Positions 7,986 to 16,748 are shown, numbered from the stretch's first letter. The stretch: 64,000 bases of DNA from Kutzneria buriramensis (GCF_003387475.1 NZ_QUNO01000002.1:62001-126000), one strand, 5' to 3'. Made by a program: numbers and translations. Notes: generated from the letters alone by a model not told the origin.

Positions 7986-8906
7986 GTGCGGATCCTGGTG
8001 ATCGGGGCGGGGGCTACCGGCGGGCTGTTCGGGGCGAGGCTGGCGGCGGCCGGCCGGGACGTGACGTTCCTGGTGCGGCCGCGCCGGGCGGAGATCCTCC
8101 GTGAGCGGGGCCTGCGCGTGCACGGCGGCGGCCAGGACACGACGATCCACCCGAAGATCCTGGTCACGGGCGAGATCACCGAGACGTACGACGCGATCCT
8201 GGTGTCGGTGAAGGCCACCGGCCTGGACCGGGCGATCGAGGACCTCGCGCCGGCCGTCGGACCCGACACGTTGATCATGCCGTTCCTCAACGGCATGCGG
8301 CACCTGGACGCGCTGGACAAGCGCTTCGGGGCGGATCGGGTGCTCGGCGGCGTGGTCAAGGTGCAGACGACCGTGGACGAGAACGGCGACATCCTGCGCG
8401 TCGGCGACTTCGAGGACATGGCCTACGGCGCGCGCACCGGCACGTCCCCGCGACGCCTGGCGGAGCTGCACAGCACGCTCGGCAACGCCGGCTTCCCGGC
8501 GGTGCTCTCCGATCACATCGACGCGGACATGTGGGCGAAGTGGGTGTTCATCGCCTCCGCGGGCGCCGAGACCTGCCTGCTGCGCGGCACGGTCGGCGAG
8601 GTCGTCGCGGCAGGCGGCGCGCGCTTCGCCGCCGACCTGGTCGACGAGTGCGCGGCGGTCGCGGCGGCGTCCGGCTACCCGGTGTCGGACCAGGCGCGCG
8701 CCGGCCTCAAGGCGATGGCGACGGCCCCGGGTTCGCCGGCGGCGACCTCGATGTACCGCGATCTGACCAGCGGTTATCCGACGGAGGCCGACCACCTGCT
8801 CGGCGACATGGTGGACCGCGCCCGCCAGCTCGACGTGCCGACGCCGCTGCTGGAGCTGGCGACGGTCGCGATGCGCGTGTACGAGAACAGGCTCGCCCAG
8901 AAATGA
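7986..8906 (+). CDS. 2-dehydropantoate 2-reductase family protein (PanE/ApbA-like)
   Basis: A 306-residue NADPH-dependent ketoacid reductase of the PanE/ApbA family. The N-terminal Rossmann motif is GAGATGGLFGARL. A catalytic-type lysine occurs in VSVKATGLDRAI, and the C-terminal helical domain contains DMWAKWVFIASAGAETCL. PanE makes pantoate for coenzyme A, but actinomycetes often carry several paralogues acting on other ketoacids, so no symbol is given. Its stop overlaps the next start as ATGA, coupling it to the CGNR regulator. Confidence 0.88.
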   Translation: MRILVIGAGATGGLFGARLAAAGRDVTFLVRPRRAEILRERGLRVHGGGQDTTIHPKILVTGEITETYDAILVSVKATGLDRAIEDLAPAVGPDTLIMPFLNGMRHLDALDKRFGADRVLGGVVKVQTTVDENGDILRVGDFEDMAYGARTGTSPRRLAELHSTLGNAGFPAVLSDHIDADMWAKWVFIASAGAETCLLRGTVGEVVAAGGARFAADLVDECAAVAAASGYPVSDQARAGLKAMATAPGSPAATSMYRDLTSGYPTEADHLLGDMVDRARQLDVPTPLLELATVAMRVYENRLAQK

Positions 8907-9421
8907 CCGCAACCGCTCGGTACGGCCTCGATGCGGCCCCGCCGGAGCTGCGGCTCACGCAGGAGCTGCTGAACACGGCCCCGACGAGCAAGAGCGCGGA
9001 TCTGCTCGCCGACCTGGACACGGCGCGGGGTTGGCTGGCGGAGATCCTGCCGTCCCCGCCGGACCTCACCGCGAAAGGACTCGCCGACCTGCGGGAACTC
9101 CGCGACACCCTGCAACGCCTGGTCCGCGGCGAGCCGGCGGCGTTCACCGGTGCCATAAAGATCACCATCGACGGCGAGGAGGCGAAAGCCACGCCGACCG
9201 CCAACGGCACTGCCTGGCTGCGGGCGGCAACCGCCGCCGAATGCCTGGTGGCTCGGGCGACCGGCACCTGGCCGCGGCTCAAGCTGTGCCGGAACCCGCG
9301 CTGCCCGGTCGCCTTCTACGACCGCTCCCGCAACGCCAGCCGGGTCTGGCACGACGTCGCCACCTGCGGAAACGCCGCCAACGTGCGGGCATTCCGGTCC
9401 CGGCATCAGACTTTCGGCTGA
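8903..9421 (+). CDS. CGNR zinc-finger transcriptional regulator
   Basis: A 172-residue ABATE/CGNR-type regulator. The N-terminal helical domain (residues 1-120) is thought to bind a ligand. The C-terminal CGNR zinc finger shows Cys-x4-Cys (CRNPRC), an FYDRSRNASRVWHD segment and CGNAANVRAFRSR. It probably regulates the reductase gene to which it is translationally coupled. Start ATG overlaps the upstream stop. Confidence 0.88.
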   Translation: MTATARYGLDAAPPELRLTQELLNTAPTSKSADLLADLDTARGWLAEILPSPPDLTAKGLADLRELRDTLQRLVRGEPAAFTGAIKITIDGEEAKATPTANGTAWLRAATAAECLVARATGTWPRLKLCRNPRCPVAFYDRSRNASRVWHDVATCGNAANVRAFRSRHQTFG

Positions 9422-9457
9422 GGCGGCCCGCCGCGGCCGCGGGCAGGATCTTGACCC

Positions 9458-10570
9458 ATGAGTCACCGCCGGGGCCCGCTGGTGGCCGAGTGCGTGGTGC
9501 TCGGCCTGTCGCTGGCCGTGGACATCGGCTGGGCGGCGCGGGCCGGCATGCCGACGGGCCTGTTCGGCTCGGTCGCGTACGAACTGGCGTTCGGTCAGTC
9601 GACGGCGGTCGCCGCGTTGGCCCTGCTGCGCCGCCGATTCCCGAATCACGTGCTCCTGCTTGGCGTGGTCGTCGCGGCACTTTCCCTTGCCGCCACCGGG
9701 ATTTTCCTCACCACCCAGCTGCCGGTCGAGCTGGACGTCACGCAGCTGCTGGCGATGGCCCTGCTCGTCGGCTCGGCCAGCCGACGCCTGAAGCCGGTCC
9801 CCGCCGGCGTTGTCGTGCTCGCCGGCGCGGTGGCGATGATCGCGCAGGCGTTGCTCCGTTACGGCCTGGGTGCCCTCCCCGCGGTGCCGATCACGTTGCT
9901 GTGGGGCGGATCCCTCGCGATCGGGCTCGTACAACGAGACGCGGACACCAGGCGCCGCAACGCCTTGGCCGAGGTGCGCTCCGGCGAGCGGCTGCTGCTC
10001 GCCCGGGAGCTGCACGACCTGGTGGCGCACCACGTCACCGGCGTGGTCGTGCTGGCCCAGGCCGGCCGGCGGGTCGCGCCGGAACGCGACGAGGTGTTCG
10101 GCGAGATCGAGAACGCCGGGGCGGAGGCGCTGGCGGCGATGCGCCGGCTGGTCGGCATGCTCCGCACCGACGGCGAGGTCGCCACCATCCCGAGCGGCCT
10201 GCTCGAGGCGGTGCGACAAGCGACGCCGTCACAGGCGAAACTGACCGTCCAAGATGGACTGGACAGCTACGCCGTCACGCCGGAGGCCGCCACCACCGTG
10301 CACCGAGTGATCATGGAATCGGTGACCAACGCGCGGCGGCATGCCCCGCACGCCAAGCACATCGACGTGGAGGTCCGCACCGACGGGGACTGGCTGCTGG
10401 TCGAGGTGGTCAACGACGGCGTGCGGTCCACGCCGTCCGACGACCGCGGCTACGGCCTGGTCGGCATGACCGAGCGCGTCTCGGCGCTGGGCGGTACGGT
10501 GCAGGCCGGCGCGGTGCCGGGCCAGCGTTGGCGGGTGGCCGCGCGGCTGCCACTGGGGAGGACAGTGTGA
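9458..10570 (+). CDS. Two-component sensor histidine kinase, NarL type
   Basis: A 370-residue membrane sensor kinase. About five hydrophobic segments occupy residues 8-165 with no sizeable extracellular domain, suggesting sensing in or near the membrane. The HisKA_3 box is LARELHDLVAHHVTG with phospho-accepting His186. The HATPase region has ESVTNARRHAP (N box) and DRGYGLVGMTERV (G box). Its stop overlaps the response-regulator start. The signal is unknown; the architecture matches the many stress- and antibiotic-responsive LiaS/DesK-like kinases of actinomycetes. Confidence 0.92.
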   Translation: MSHRRGPLVAECVVLGLSLAVDIGWAARAGMPTGLFGSVAYELAFGQSTAVAALALLRRRFPNHVLLLGVVVAALSLAATGIFLTTQLPVELDVTQLLAMALLVGSASRRLKPVPAGVVVLAGAVAMIAQALLRYGLGALPAVPITLLWGGSLAIGLVQRDADTRRRNALAEVRSGERLLLARELHDLVAHHVTGVVVLAQAGRRVAPERDEVFGEIENAGAEALAAMRRLVGMLRTDGEVATIPSGLLEAVRQATPSQAKLTVQDGLDSYAVTPEAATTVHRVIMESVTNARRHAPHAKHIDVEVRTDGDWLLVEVVNDGVRSTPSDDRGYGLVGMTERVSALGGTVQAGAVPGQRWRVAARLPLGRTV

Positions 10571-11211
10571 CCCTGCGGGTCCTGGTGGCCGACGATCAGG
10601 CCATGGTGCGGACCGGTTTCCGGCTGATCCTGAACGGGGAGCCGGACATCGAGGTCGTCGGCGAGGCGGCGGACGGCCGCGAGGCGGTGTCGCTGGCCCG
10701 CCGGCTCCGGCCGGACGTGACGTTGATGGACATCCGGATGCCGCTGGTCGACGGCCTCCAGGCGACGCGCCTGCTCGCGGGGCCGGATGTCCCCGACCCG
10801 CTGCGGGTCGTCGTCGTGACGACATTCGACCTGGACGAGAACGTGCACGCCGCGCTGCGCGCCGGCGCGTGCGGCTTCCTGCTCAAGGACGCCGGCCCGG
10901 GCCTGCTGATCGAGGCCGTGCACGCCGCCGCGCACGGCGAGGCGCTGGTGTCGCCGTCGATCACCGCCCGCCTGCTGGCCCACTTCGCCGAACCCCGCGC
11001 GGACCGCCAGCCGCTGGATCCGTTGACCGACCGCGAGTTCGACGTGGTCAAGCTGGTGGCGCGCGGCCGCACCAACGCCGAGATCGCCGCCGAGCTGGTG
11101 ATCTCGCTGTCCACGGTGAAGACTCACCTCGGGGCCGTGCAACGGAAGCTGGCCGCCCGCAACCGGACAGAGGTGGCCATCTGGGCGTGGGAGACCGGTT
11201 CGGTGCGCTGA
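10567..11211 (+). CDS. LuxR/NarL-family response regulator
   Basis: A 214-residue response regulator partnered with the preceding kinase. The receiver domain carries Asp9-Asp10, phosphorylation site Asp55 (TLMDIRMP) and Lys near 105 (FLLKDAG). The LuxR-type helix-turn-helix spans about 148-207 (LTDREFDVVKLVARGRTNAEIA). GTG start overlaps the kinase stop by four bases (GTGA). Its target genes are not evident; the adjacent MBL and membrane-protein genes are candidates. Confidence 0.93.
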   Translation: MTLRVLVADDQAMVRTGFRLILNGEPDIEVVGEAADGREAVSLARRLRPDVTLMDIRMPLVDGLQATRLLAGPDVPDPLRVVVVTTFDLDENVHAALRAGACGFLLKDAGPGLLIEAVHAAAHGEALVSPSITARLLAHFAEPRADRQPLDPLTDREFDVVKLVARGRTNAEIAAELVISLSTVKTHLGAVQRKLAARNRTEVAIWAWETGSVR

Positions 11212-11265
11212 GGGACAGTCATCTGACAGATCCGGTGCCGGGGCCCGGTGGGCGATGATCGGCGC

Positions 11266-12048
11266 ATGTCAGAGATCGTCCGGGTGCTGGAGCGGGCGTG
11301 GCCGACCCGGCCGCCCACCGCGATGTTCGCCGACCTGCCGCAGCGGTTCTGGGACGACCGCCCGCACCTGTGGGACGCGTCCGGCGGCCGGCTGGTCAAC
11401 AGCTCGCTGACCTGGGTGATCCGCGACCGCGGCCGCACGATCCTGGTCGACACGGGCATCGGCAACGACAAGGACCGCCCCGACACGCCGGCGTTCGACG
11501 GGTTGCAGACCGACTTCCTGGTCGCGCTGGCGGCGGCCGGCGTCCGCCCGGACGATGTGAACCTCGTGGTGAACACCCACCTGCACGCCGACCACGTCGG
11601 CTGGAACACGCGGCTGGTGGACGAGCGGTGGGTGCCGACCTTTCCCAACGCCCACTACCTGATCCCGGCCCTGGACTACGAGCACTTCCACGACGATCCG
11701 GCGATCGCCGACAGCGTGCGGCCGGTGGTGGAGGCCGGGCAGGCGGTGCTGTGGCGGGACGAGCACGTGCTCGCCGGCGGCATCGTGATCGAGGCCGCAC
11801 CCGGTCACACGCCGGGATCGAGCGTGCTGAAACTCCGTGACGAGGCGGTGTTCGTCGGCGACCTGTTGCAGAGCCCGGCGCAGATCCTGGAACCGGACGC
11901 CGACAGCACGGTCTGCCTGGACGGCGCGAGGGCCCGCCGGTCGCGGCGGCGGATCCTGGACTGGGCGGCCGATCGGTGCGCCCGTGTGCTGCCGACACAC
12001 TTCGACGGCGGCGTGGTGGCCCGGGACGGCGCCAAGTTCGCGTGCTAG
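11266..12048 (+). CDS. MBL-fold metallo-hydrolase
   Basis: A 260-residue metallo-beta-lactamase-fold hydrolase. The binuclear metal motif HLHADH is at residues 105-110; a further His is in EAAPGHTPGS, Asp in AVFVGDLL and the final His in CARVLPTHFD. The pattern resembles quorum-quenching lactonase-like MBL proteins, but the substrate is unassigned. ATG was preferred over an in-frame GTG six codons upstream. A strong hairpin follows immediately, so it likely ends a transcription unit. Confidence 0.9.
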   Translation: MSEIVRVLERAWPTRPPTAMFADLPQRFWDDRPHLWDASGGRLVNSSLTWVIRDRGRTILVDTGIGNDKDRPDTPAFDGLQTDFLVALAAAGVRPDDVNLVVNTHLHADHVGWNTRLVDERWVPTFPNAHYLIPALDYEHFHDDPAIADSVRPVVEAGQAVLWRDEHVLAGGIVIEAAPGHTPGSSVLKLRDEAVFVGDLLQSPAQILEPDADSTVCLDGARARRSRRRILDWAADRCARVLPTHFDGGVVARDGAKFAC

Positions 12049-12051
12049 ACC

Positions 12052-12079
12052 CCAGGGTTGAGACGGCTCTCAACCCTGG
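12052..12079 (+). terminator. Hairpin terminator after MBL hydrolase
   Basis: A perfect 12-bp inverted repeat (CCAGGGTTGAGA / TCTCAACCCTGG) with a CGGC loop starts three bases after the stop codon. No U-tract follows, as is common for actinobacterial intrinsic terminators. Confidence 0.65.
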
Positions 12080-12153
12080 TTCCATCCCCGCGCCGACGCC
12101 CCGGGCACCCCGTGGGCGCGACCCTGGGTCCACACGGATTCGGGGAGGAAGAG

Positions 12154-12780
12154 ATGACCACGCAGACGGTCCAGCTGCGGAGGTTCGTGCCGAGCATCGC
12201 GTTCAACGCGGTGGTGCCGCTGGTCGTGTACACGCTGACGCGGCCGTACTTCGCGGACGACGTGACGCCGCTGATCATCGCCGGCGCCATCCCGCTGCTG
12301 ATCACCCTCGGCGGCTTCGCCATCCGGCGCAAGGTCGACGTCGTCGGGGTGATCTCGCTGGTGGGCTTCGTGGTCGCGGTCGCGGCACAGCTGCTGACCG
12401 GCGGCGACGGACTGATCGTGAAGGTGCAGGGTGTGCTCGTCACCGGCCCGATCGGCGTCATCTTCCTGCTGTCGGCGCTGGTCGGACGGCCACTCGTCGG
12501 CGTGATCATGCACTACATGGGCCGGCGCAACCCGGCGATGCGCCAGCCGACCAAGGCCCGGGCCATGATCCTCACGCTGATCCTGGGCACGATGTTCACG
12601 CTGCACACGGTGGTGGCCGTGGTGCTGGCGCTGACGCTGCCGACCGAGGTGTTTCTCGCCGTGTCGAACCCGGTCGGGTGGGGCATCATCGCCGCCGGCT
12701 TCCTGGTGATCTTCCTCGTGCGCCGGCGCTGGGCCGCCGAGAGGGAGTCGACCCAGACGGGATCAGCTCAGCAGGCGTAG
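12154..12780 (+). CDS. VC0807-like integral membrane protein
   Basis: A 208-residue polytopic membrane protein with six hydrophobic segments, resembling the VC0807/septation-protein-A-like family of unknown function. The pattern PLVVYTLTRPYFADDVTPLIIAG near the N-terminus and a charged tail RRRWAAERES are visible. The ATG is well supported by GGGGAGGAAGAG directly upstream. It overlaps the convergent DUF2000 gene by 18 bases. Confidence 0.82.
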   Translation: MTTQTVQLRRFVPSIAFNAVVPLVVYTLTRPYFADDVTPLIIAGAIPLLITLGGFAIRRKVDVVGVISLVGFVVAVAAQLLTGGDGLIVKVQGVLVTGPIGVIFLLSALVGRPLVGVIMHYMGRRNPAMRQPTKARAMILTLILGTMFTLHTVVAVVLALTLPTEVFLAVSNPVGWGIIAAGFLVIFLVRRRWAAERESTQTGSAQQA

Positions 12781-13218
12781 CCCGCCGACCAGCTTGTCGA
12801 CCAGATTCCTCGGCCCCACCAGGCTGATCGCGTAGTAGCTCAGCTCCGCCGACTTCGCCACCGTGTCCAGGTAATCCTGGTACACCCGGCTGGTTTGAGC
12901 GGGTTCGGGCATGTCGACGACGTACAGCCCGACCTTGCCGATCGCCTTGGCCCGTATGGAAGTCAGCTTCGTGCGGTCCGCCGCCAGCACCGAGCAGCCG
13001 GTCCACGGCAGGCCCGGGTGGAAGTCGCCGACGGCGTCCGCGGCCCCGGGGCCGAGCAGGGTGGGGATGGCGTTGCCGACGGCGGCGGCCAGGCAGCCGA
13101 CGGCGTTGGCGATCAGGCCGGGGTTGAGGTCGCGGTCCACGACCATCACCCACTTCAGCCGGGCGTCCCGGGTGGACCGGTCGATGCGGATCTCGTCGGG
13201 GGCGAACGCGGGCAGCAT
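12763..13218 (-). CDS. DUF2000 family protein
   Basis: A 151-residue DUF2000 protein, a small cytoplasmic family of unknown activity. Characteristic parts are KWVMVVDRDLNPGLIANAVGCLAAA near the N-terminus and LSYYAISLVGPRNLVDKLVGGLRLL at the end. ATG is preceded by GAGGAG. It is divergent from an Lrp/AsnC regulator, an arrangement commonly seen for this family and suggesting a link to amino-acid metabolism. It overlaps the convergent membrane-protein gene. Confidence 0.85.
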   Translation of the reverse strand: MLPAFAPDEIRIDRSTRDARLKWVMVVDRDLNPGLIANAVGCLAAAVGNAIPTLLGPGAADAVGDFHPGLPWTGCSVLAADRTKLTSIRAKAIGKVGLYVVDMPEPAQTSRVYQDYLDTVAKSAELSYYAISLVGPRNLVDKLVGGLRLLS

Positions 13219-13288
13219 CCCAGGGGCTCCTCATGGTGTGCGGTGATTGCACGAGATGCTAGGCGGAGTCACCAGCACTTACCATGAC

Positions 13289-13307
13289 TGCCGAACAAAG
13301 TTCGACA
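13289..13307. promoter_or_regulatory. Candidate Lrp/AsnC operator
   Basis: A 19-bp interrupted palindrome, TGCCGAAC-AAA-GTTCGACA, with one mismatch between arms, lies 17 bases before the Lrp start and in the shared promoter region of the divergent DUF2000 gene. Placement suits autoregulation. Confidence 0.5.
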
Positions 13308-13324
13308 GACGGGCGGAAATCGGG

Positions 13325-13780
13325 ATGTTGGACGAACTTGATGAGGCGATCCTGCTGGCCCTCCAGCACGATGCGCGGCAGACCAACCGGGAGTTGGCCG
13401 CGGCCGTAGGGGTGTCGCCGTCCACGTCGCTGGAGCGGCTCCGCGGCCTGCGTCAGCGCGGCGTGATCAAGGGTTACCTGGTGGACGTGGACCTGCCGTC
13501 GATCGGCCGTGGTGTGCAGGCGCTGATCGCGGTGCGGATCCGGCCGCCGTCGCGGCGGCACATCGAGGCGTTCCGGCAGTGGGTGTCCCGCCTGCCGGAA
13601 ACGGTCGGGGTGTTCGTAGTCTCCGGTAGCGAGGACTTCCTGATCCACGTCGCGGTGCCGGACAACAACAGCCTGTACAGCTTTGTCATCGACCGGCTCA
13701 CCGGGCGGCCCGAGGTCGCGGACGTGCGGACAAGCGTGGTGTACGAACACATCCGCAACCCGCGGATCGAGCCCGCCTAG
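13325..13780 (+). CDS. Lrp/AsnC family transcriptional regulator
   Basis: A 151-residue Lrp/AsnC-type regulator. The N-terminal winged helix starts at once (MLDELDEAILLALQHDARQTNRELAAAVGVSPSTSLERLRGL). The RAM effector-binding domain occupies residues 65-145 (ETVGVFVVSGSEDFLIHVAVPD). It probably controls the divergent DUF2000 gene and itself through the palindrome between them. Its stop shares CTAG with the convergent dioxygenase. Confidence 0.92.
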   Translation: MLDELDEAILLALQHDARQTNRELAAAVGVSPSTSLERLRGLRQRGVIKGYLVDVDLPSIGRGVQALIAVRIRPPSRRHIEAFRQWVSRLPETVGVFVVSGSEDFLIHVAVPDNNSLYSFVIDRLTGRPEVADVRTSVVYEHIRNPRIEPA

Positions 13781-14700
13781 CCGACCGAGTGCGAGCCGGT
13801 CATCAGCGCGCCGAGGTCCTCCGGCTTGAGGAACGACGGCGGGGGCGGCGGGCCCCAGTTGAACAGGCCCTTCGCGCCCTCCAGCACCTCCGGCCGCCAC
13901 ACCGCGTCCTCGACGATGCAGTCCATGTCGGAGTAGTACTCCGAGAAGTTGCCGGCCGGATCCTTGAGGTACCAGAAGAAGTTCGAGCCGGCGTGGTGCC
14001 GGCCGAGGCCCCAGACGTGCCGCTCGGGATGGCCCTCCAGCATCGTCGCGGCGCCGCGGCCGACCTCGTCGATGTCGTCCACCTGCCACGAGCTGTGGTG
14101 CATGTACGCGACGGGCGCCCGCAGCACCAGCACGTTGTGGTGGTCGGTGGAGCAGCGCAGGAACGCGCCCTCGCCGCTGATCTCGTCGCTGAGCTTGAAG
14201 CCGAGGCCCTCGCCGAAGAACCGCTGAGTGGTGGGGTAGTCGGTGGAGCCGATCACCACGTGGCCGAGCCGGCGGGGGCGCACCCGGTTCTCCCGCAGCA
14301 CGCCGGCCGCGCGCTGGTTGGCGCGGACGGTGTGGCCGGGGCCGTTCTGCGGCGGCAGCGAGGTCGGCTCCTGTTCGAGGCGTGGCGCGATGCGGACCAC
14401 GGCGCGCACGCCGGTCGCCGGTTCCACCGCGGTGACGCTGTCCGGCGTGGTCCGCGTGACGATGTCCATCGTGGACAGTCGGGACGAGATCGCGCCCAGG
14501 TCGTCCCCGTGGTCGGCCCGCACCACGACTTCCAGCAGCCGTCGCGTCGGCGACTCGACCACCCGCAGCTGGCGGCCGCCGTCCACACTGGACAGCCAGC
14601 CGTCCTCGCCGGCGGTGAGGCCGAATTCCTCGTAGTAGTCGACGGTAGCGGCGACGTCCGGCACGCCGATGGTGAAGGACGCCAGCCCGTGCAGTGCCAT
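13777..14700 (-). CDS. Extradiol ring-cleavage dioxygenase (VOC family)
   Basis: A 307-residue type I extradiol dioxygenase with two vicinal-oxygen-chelate repeats, expected to cleave a catechol-type ring meta to the hydroxyls using Fe(II). The C-terminal repeat holds the probable iron ligands His147 (LGHVVIG), His201 or His202 (YMHHSSW) and Glu254 (NFSEYYSD). ATG is preceded by GGAGGTG and overlaps the upstream stop (TGATG), so it is coupled to the FAH-family gene. The two would catalyse successive steps of aromatic catabolism. Confidence 0.9.
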   Translation of the reverse strand: MALHGLASFTIGVPDVAATVDYYEEFGLTAGEDGWLSSVDGGRQLRVVESPTRRLLEVVVRADHGDDLGAISSRLSTMDIVTRTTPDSVTAVEPATGVRAVVRIAPRLEQEPTSLPPQNGPGHTVRANQRAAGVLRENRVRPRRLGHVVIGSTDYPTTQRFFGEGLGFKLSDEISGEGAFLRCSTDHHNVLVLRAPVAYMHHSSWQVDDIDEVGRGAATMLEGHPERHVWGLGRHHAGSNFFWYLKDPAGNFSEYYSDMDCIVEDAVWRPEVLEGAKGLFNWGPPPPPSFLKPEDLGALMTGSHSVG

Positions 14701-15544
14701 CACGCACCTCCGGTGAACGTGTGCCGCATGGTGCCGATGCCGTCGATGTACGTGACGAGCTCCTGGCCCGGCTTGAGGTAGCGCTGCGGGGTGCGGCCCA
14801 TGCCGACGCCCGACGGGGTGCCGGTGAAGATGATGTCGCCGGGCAGCAGCGGGGTGATCGCCGACAGCCGGGACACCAGCTCCGGCACCGAGACACCATG
14901 TCGCTGGTGCGGCCCTTCTGGAGCTGCTCGCCGTCGACCAGGCAGCCCAGCTCGACGTCGTCGCGGTCGGGCAGCTCGTCCGGGGTCACGACGACCGGGC
15001 CGAGCGGGCCGAAGCCGGGGTGGGACTTGGCCAGGCTGAACTGTGGCGCGGGGCCGGAGCGCTGGAGGATGCGCTCGGACAGGTCCTGGCCGACGGTGAG
15101 GCCGGCGACGTGGTCCCAGCCGTCGGCGACGGACACGTGGTCGGCGCGGTTGCCGATCACCGCGACCAGCTCGACCTCCCAGTCCACGTCGCCGGGCGGC
15201 AGCGCGATCTCGCCTGTCGGGCCGGTCAGGCAGGTGACGAACTTGGTGAACACCGTCGGCTCGTCGGGCACCGAGAATTTCGACTCCTTGGCGTGCTCGG
15301 CGTAGTTGAGGCCGATGGCGAAGATCTGACGCGGGCGGGGAACCGGATTGCCGAAGTCGGAGGCTGACACGGGGGCCGCCTTCGTGGCGTCCAGCGCCGC
15401 TGCGAACGCCTTCACCTCGTCCCATCGCTCGTAGGCGAGCTGGATGTCGGGCGAGAATCGCCCGTCGCTGGCGTCCGCCAGGTCCACGGCGCGGTCGGGC
15501 GCGGTCACGACGGCCGCGCGCCCCGCGATGTCGGCCAGCCTCAT
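14700..15544 (-). pseudogene. Fumarylacetoacetate hydrolase family protein, single-base frameshift
   Basis: A FAH-superfamily hydrolase (hydratase/isomerase/decarboxylase steps after meta ring cleavage), interrupted by one frameshift. Frame one encodes residues 1 to about 217: FGNPVPRPRQIFAIGLNYAEHAKES, then the metal-binding DWEVELVAVIG, up to KGRTSDMV. Frame two continues with SVPELVSRLSAITPLLPGDIIFTGTPSGVGMGRTP to the stop. One missing base at about 14891-14893 accounts for it: restoring a T in GTGTCTCGG gives the family-typical DMVFSVPEL. Either a young pseudogene or a sequencing error. All else, including coupling to the dioxygenase, looks functional. Confidence 0.85.
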
Positions 15545-15578
15545 GGTGTGCCTCCCTCGGGTCGTCACCCGATTCAAA

Positions 15579-15594
15579 CAACTTTCGAAAGTTG
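15579..15594. promoter_or_regulatory. Perfect 16-bp palindrome, GntR operator candidate
   Basis: CAACTTTCGAAAGTTG is a perfect palindrome between the divergent FAH/dioxygenase operon and the GntR gene. FCD-type GntR repressors bind short palindromes of this kind. It lies 35 bases upstream of the FAH-gene ATG and just upstream of the GntR promoter. Confidence 0.65.
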
Positions 15595-15614
15595 GGTCAA
15601 CGTTCGCACTGGGT

Positions 15615-15620
15615 TAGGGT
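15615..15620 (+). promoter_or_regulatory. -10 box, leaderless type (GntR gene)
   Basis: TAGGGT lies six bases before the ATG with no Shine-Dalgarno in between, which implies a leaderless transcript. Confidence 0.5.
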
Positions 15621-15626
15621 CTGCGC

Positions 15627-16301
15627 ATGGCTACAAGTGGCGCCGGCGTCACCCGGACGGACGGCGTGCACGCCCGGCTTCGTGAGGACATCCTCGGCGG
15701 CGTGCTGTCGCCGGGGCAGCGGTTGAAGTTCCCCGAGCTGTGCCGCCGCTACGACACCAGCGTCGGCGCTGCCCGCGAGGCGCTCACCCGGCTCGCGTCC
15801 GCGGGCCTCGTGCGCAGCCAGGCGCACCAGGGATATGTGGTGACGCCGCTGTCCGTGGACGACCTCGCCGAGCTGACCGTGGCCCGCGTCCAGATCGAAT
15901 GCCTGGTGCTGCGCATGTCCGTGAGCGACGGCGACGTGCGCTGGGAGGCCAACGCCATCGCCGCGCACCACCTGCTGGAGCGGGCCCCGTACCTGGACCC
16001 CGACAACCCCGCCCGGTCCACTGCCGACTGGGCCGCCGCGCACGCCGCGTTCCATGAGGCGCTGTTGGCCGGGTGCGCCAACCGCCGGCTGCGGGAGGTC
16101 GCCATCGGGCTGCGCGACGAGGCCGAGCTCTACCGGCAGTGGTCCATCACGCCGGCAAAGGCGAAGGGTCGGGACGTCGCCGCCGAACACCGTGCCATCC
16201 TCGAGGCCTCGATCGCCCGCGATGTGGACGTGGCCGTGCGACTGCTCGGCGAGCACATCTCCACGACGTCCAAGCTGCTGATCGACTCCGCCGTGGAGTG
16301 A
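15627..16301 (+). CDS. GntR-family regulator, FadR/FCD subfamily
   Basis: A 224-residue GntR repressor. The winged helix-turn-helix covers residues 10-75 (VHARLREDILGGVLSPGQRLKFPELCRRYDTS...REALTRLASAGLV). The FCD ligand-binding domain fills residues 85-220, with the metal-binding histidines plausibly in AAHAAFHEALLAG and GEHISTTSKLL. It is divergent from the dioxygenase/FAH operon, with a perfect palindrome between, so it is the likely aromatic-acid-responsive repressor of that operon. Confidence 0.92.
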   Translation: MATSGAGVTRTDGVHARLREDILGGVLSPGQRLKFPELCRRYDTSVGAAREALTRLASAGLVRSQAHQGYVVTPLSVDDLAELTVARVQIECLVLRMSVSDGDVRWEANAIAAHHLLERAPYLDPDNPARSTADWAAAHAAFHEALLAGCANRRLREVAIGLRDEAELYRQWSITPAKAKGRDVAAEHRAILEASIARDVDVAVRLLGEHISTTSKLLIDSAVE

Positions 16302-16748
16302 GCGTGAAGGATGGTCACGCTACCCATCGCGCGCCACAAGTCGGCGCGGTTCACTCGTAAGGGCGGCAAACTATGTGTCCACGCCCACAGCGAGTGGTTG
16401 GGTAAAGCCTTTCTTGGAACTTCGTATTACCGCATGACGGAACATCCGAACCCGTCTGCTTTGGCAAACCCGCTGGTCGACACCACTACTGGGGAAGTGT
16501 TCACCGACTGCGGCCGGGTTACATTATTACATAACATGGGTTGTATGCAATTCCGGTCATCGGACCGCTTTCGTCATGCGCATCAATTCGGGCACCGAAC
16601 ACAAGGCCGATCGGGCAGGCGGACTTGACCGGTTAGGCGGGGGCATGCGCATTATTGGCCCGAATGCGGCACGGGCCGCGATGGGGGGCTTGGTCGTGAG
16701 CGTATTCGATCCGCCGTTCCGTCTCGGCGGGCCACGCTCGGCGCCGGT
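16302..16748. other. Intergenic region, locally AT-rich
   Basis: 447 bases without a convincing gene. The stretch 16400-16560 is markedly less GC-rich than the rest of the window (for example TTACATTATTACATAAC) and probably holds the monooxygenase promoter, or is a remnant of foreign DNA. A 105-codon open frame here has non-actinobacterial codon use and no recognisable domain. Confidence 0.5.

Noticed and set aside
13259-15577. A 772-codon minus-strand open frame spanning the FAH and dioxygenase genes
   Set aside because: Only its first ~217 codons are protein-like; after the frameshift it runs out of frame through two real genes.
16311-16628. A 105-codon open frame in the gap before the FAD monooxygenase
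   Set aside because: Codon use is unlike the neighbours, there is no recognisable domain or ribosome site, and it lies in a locally AT-rich stretch.
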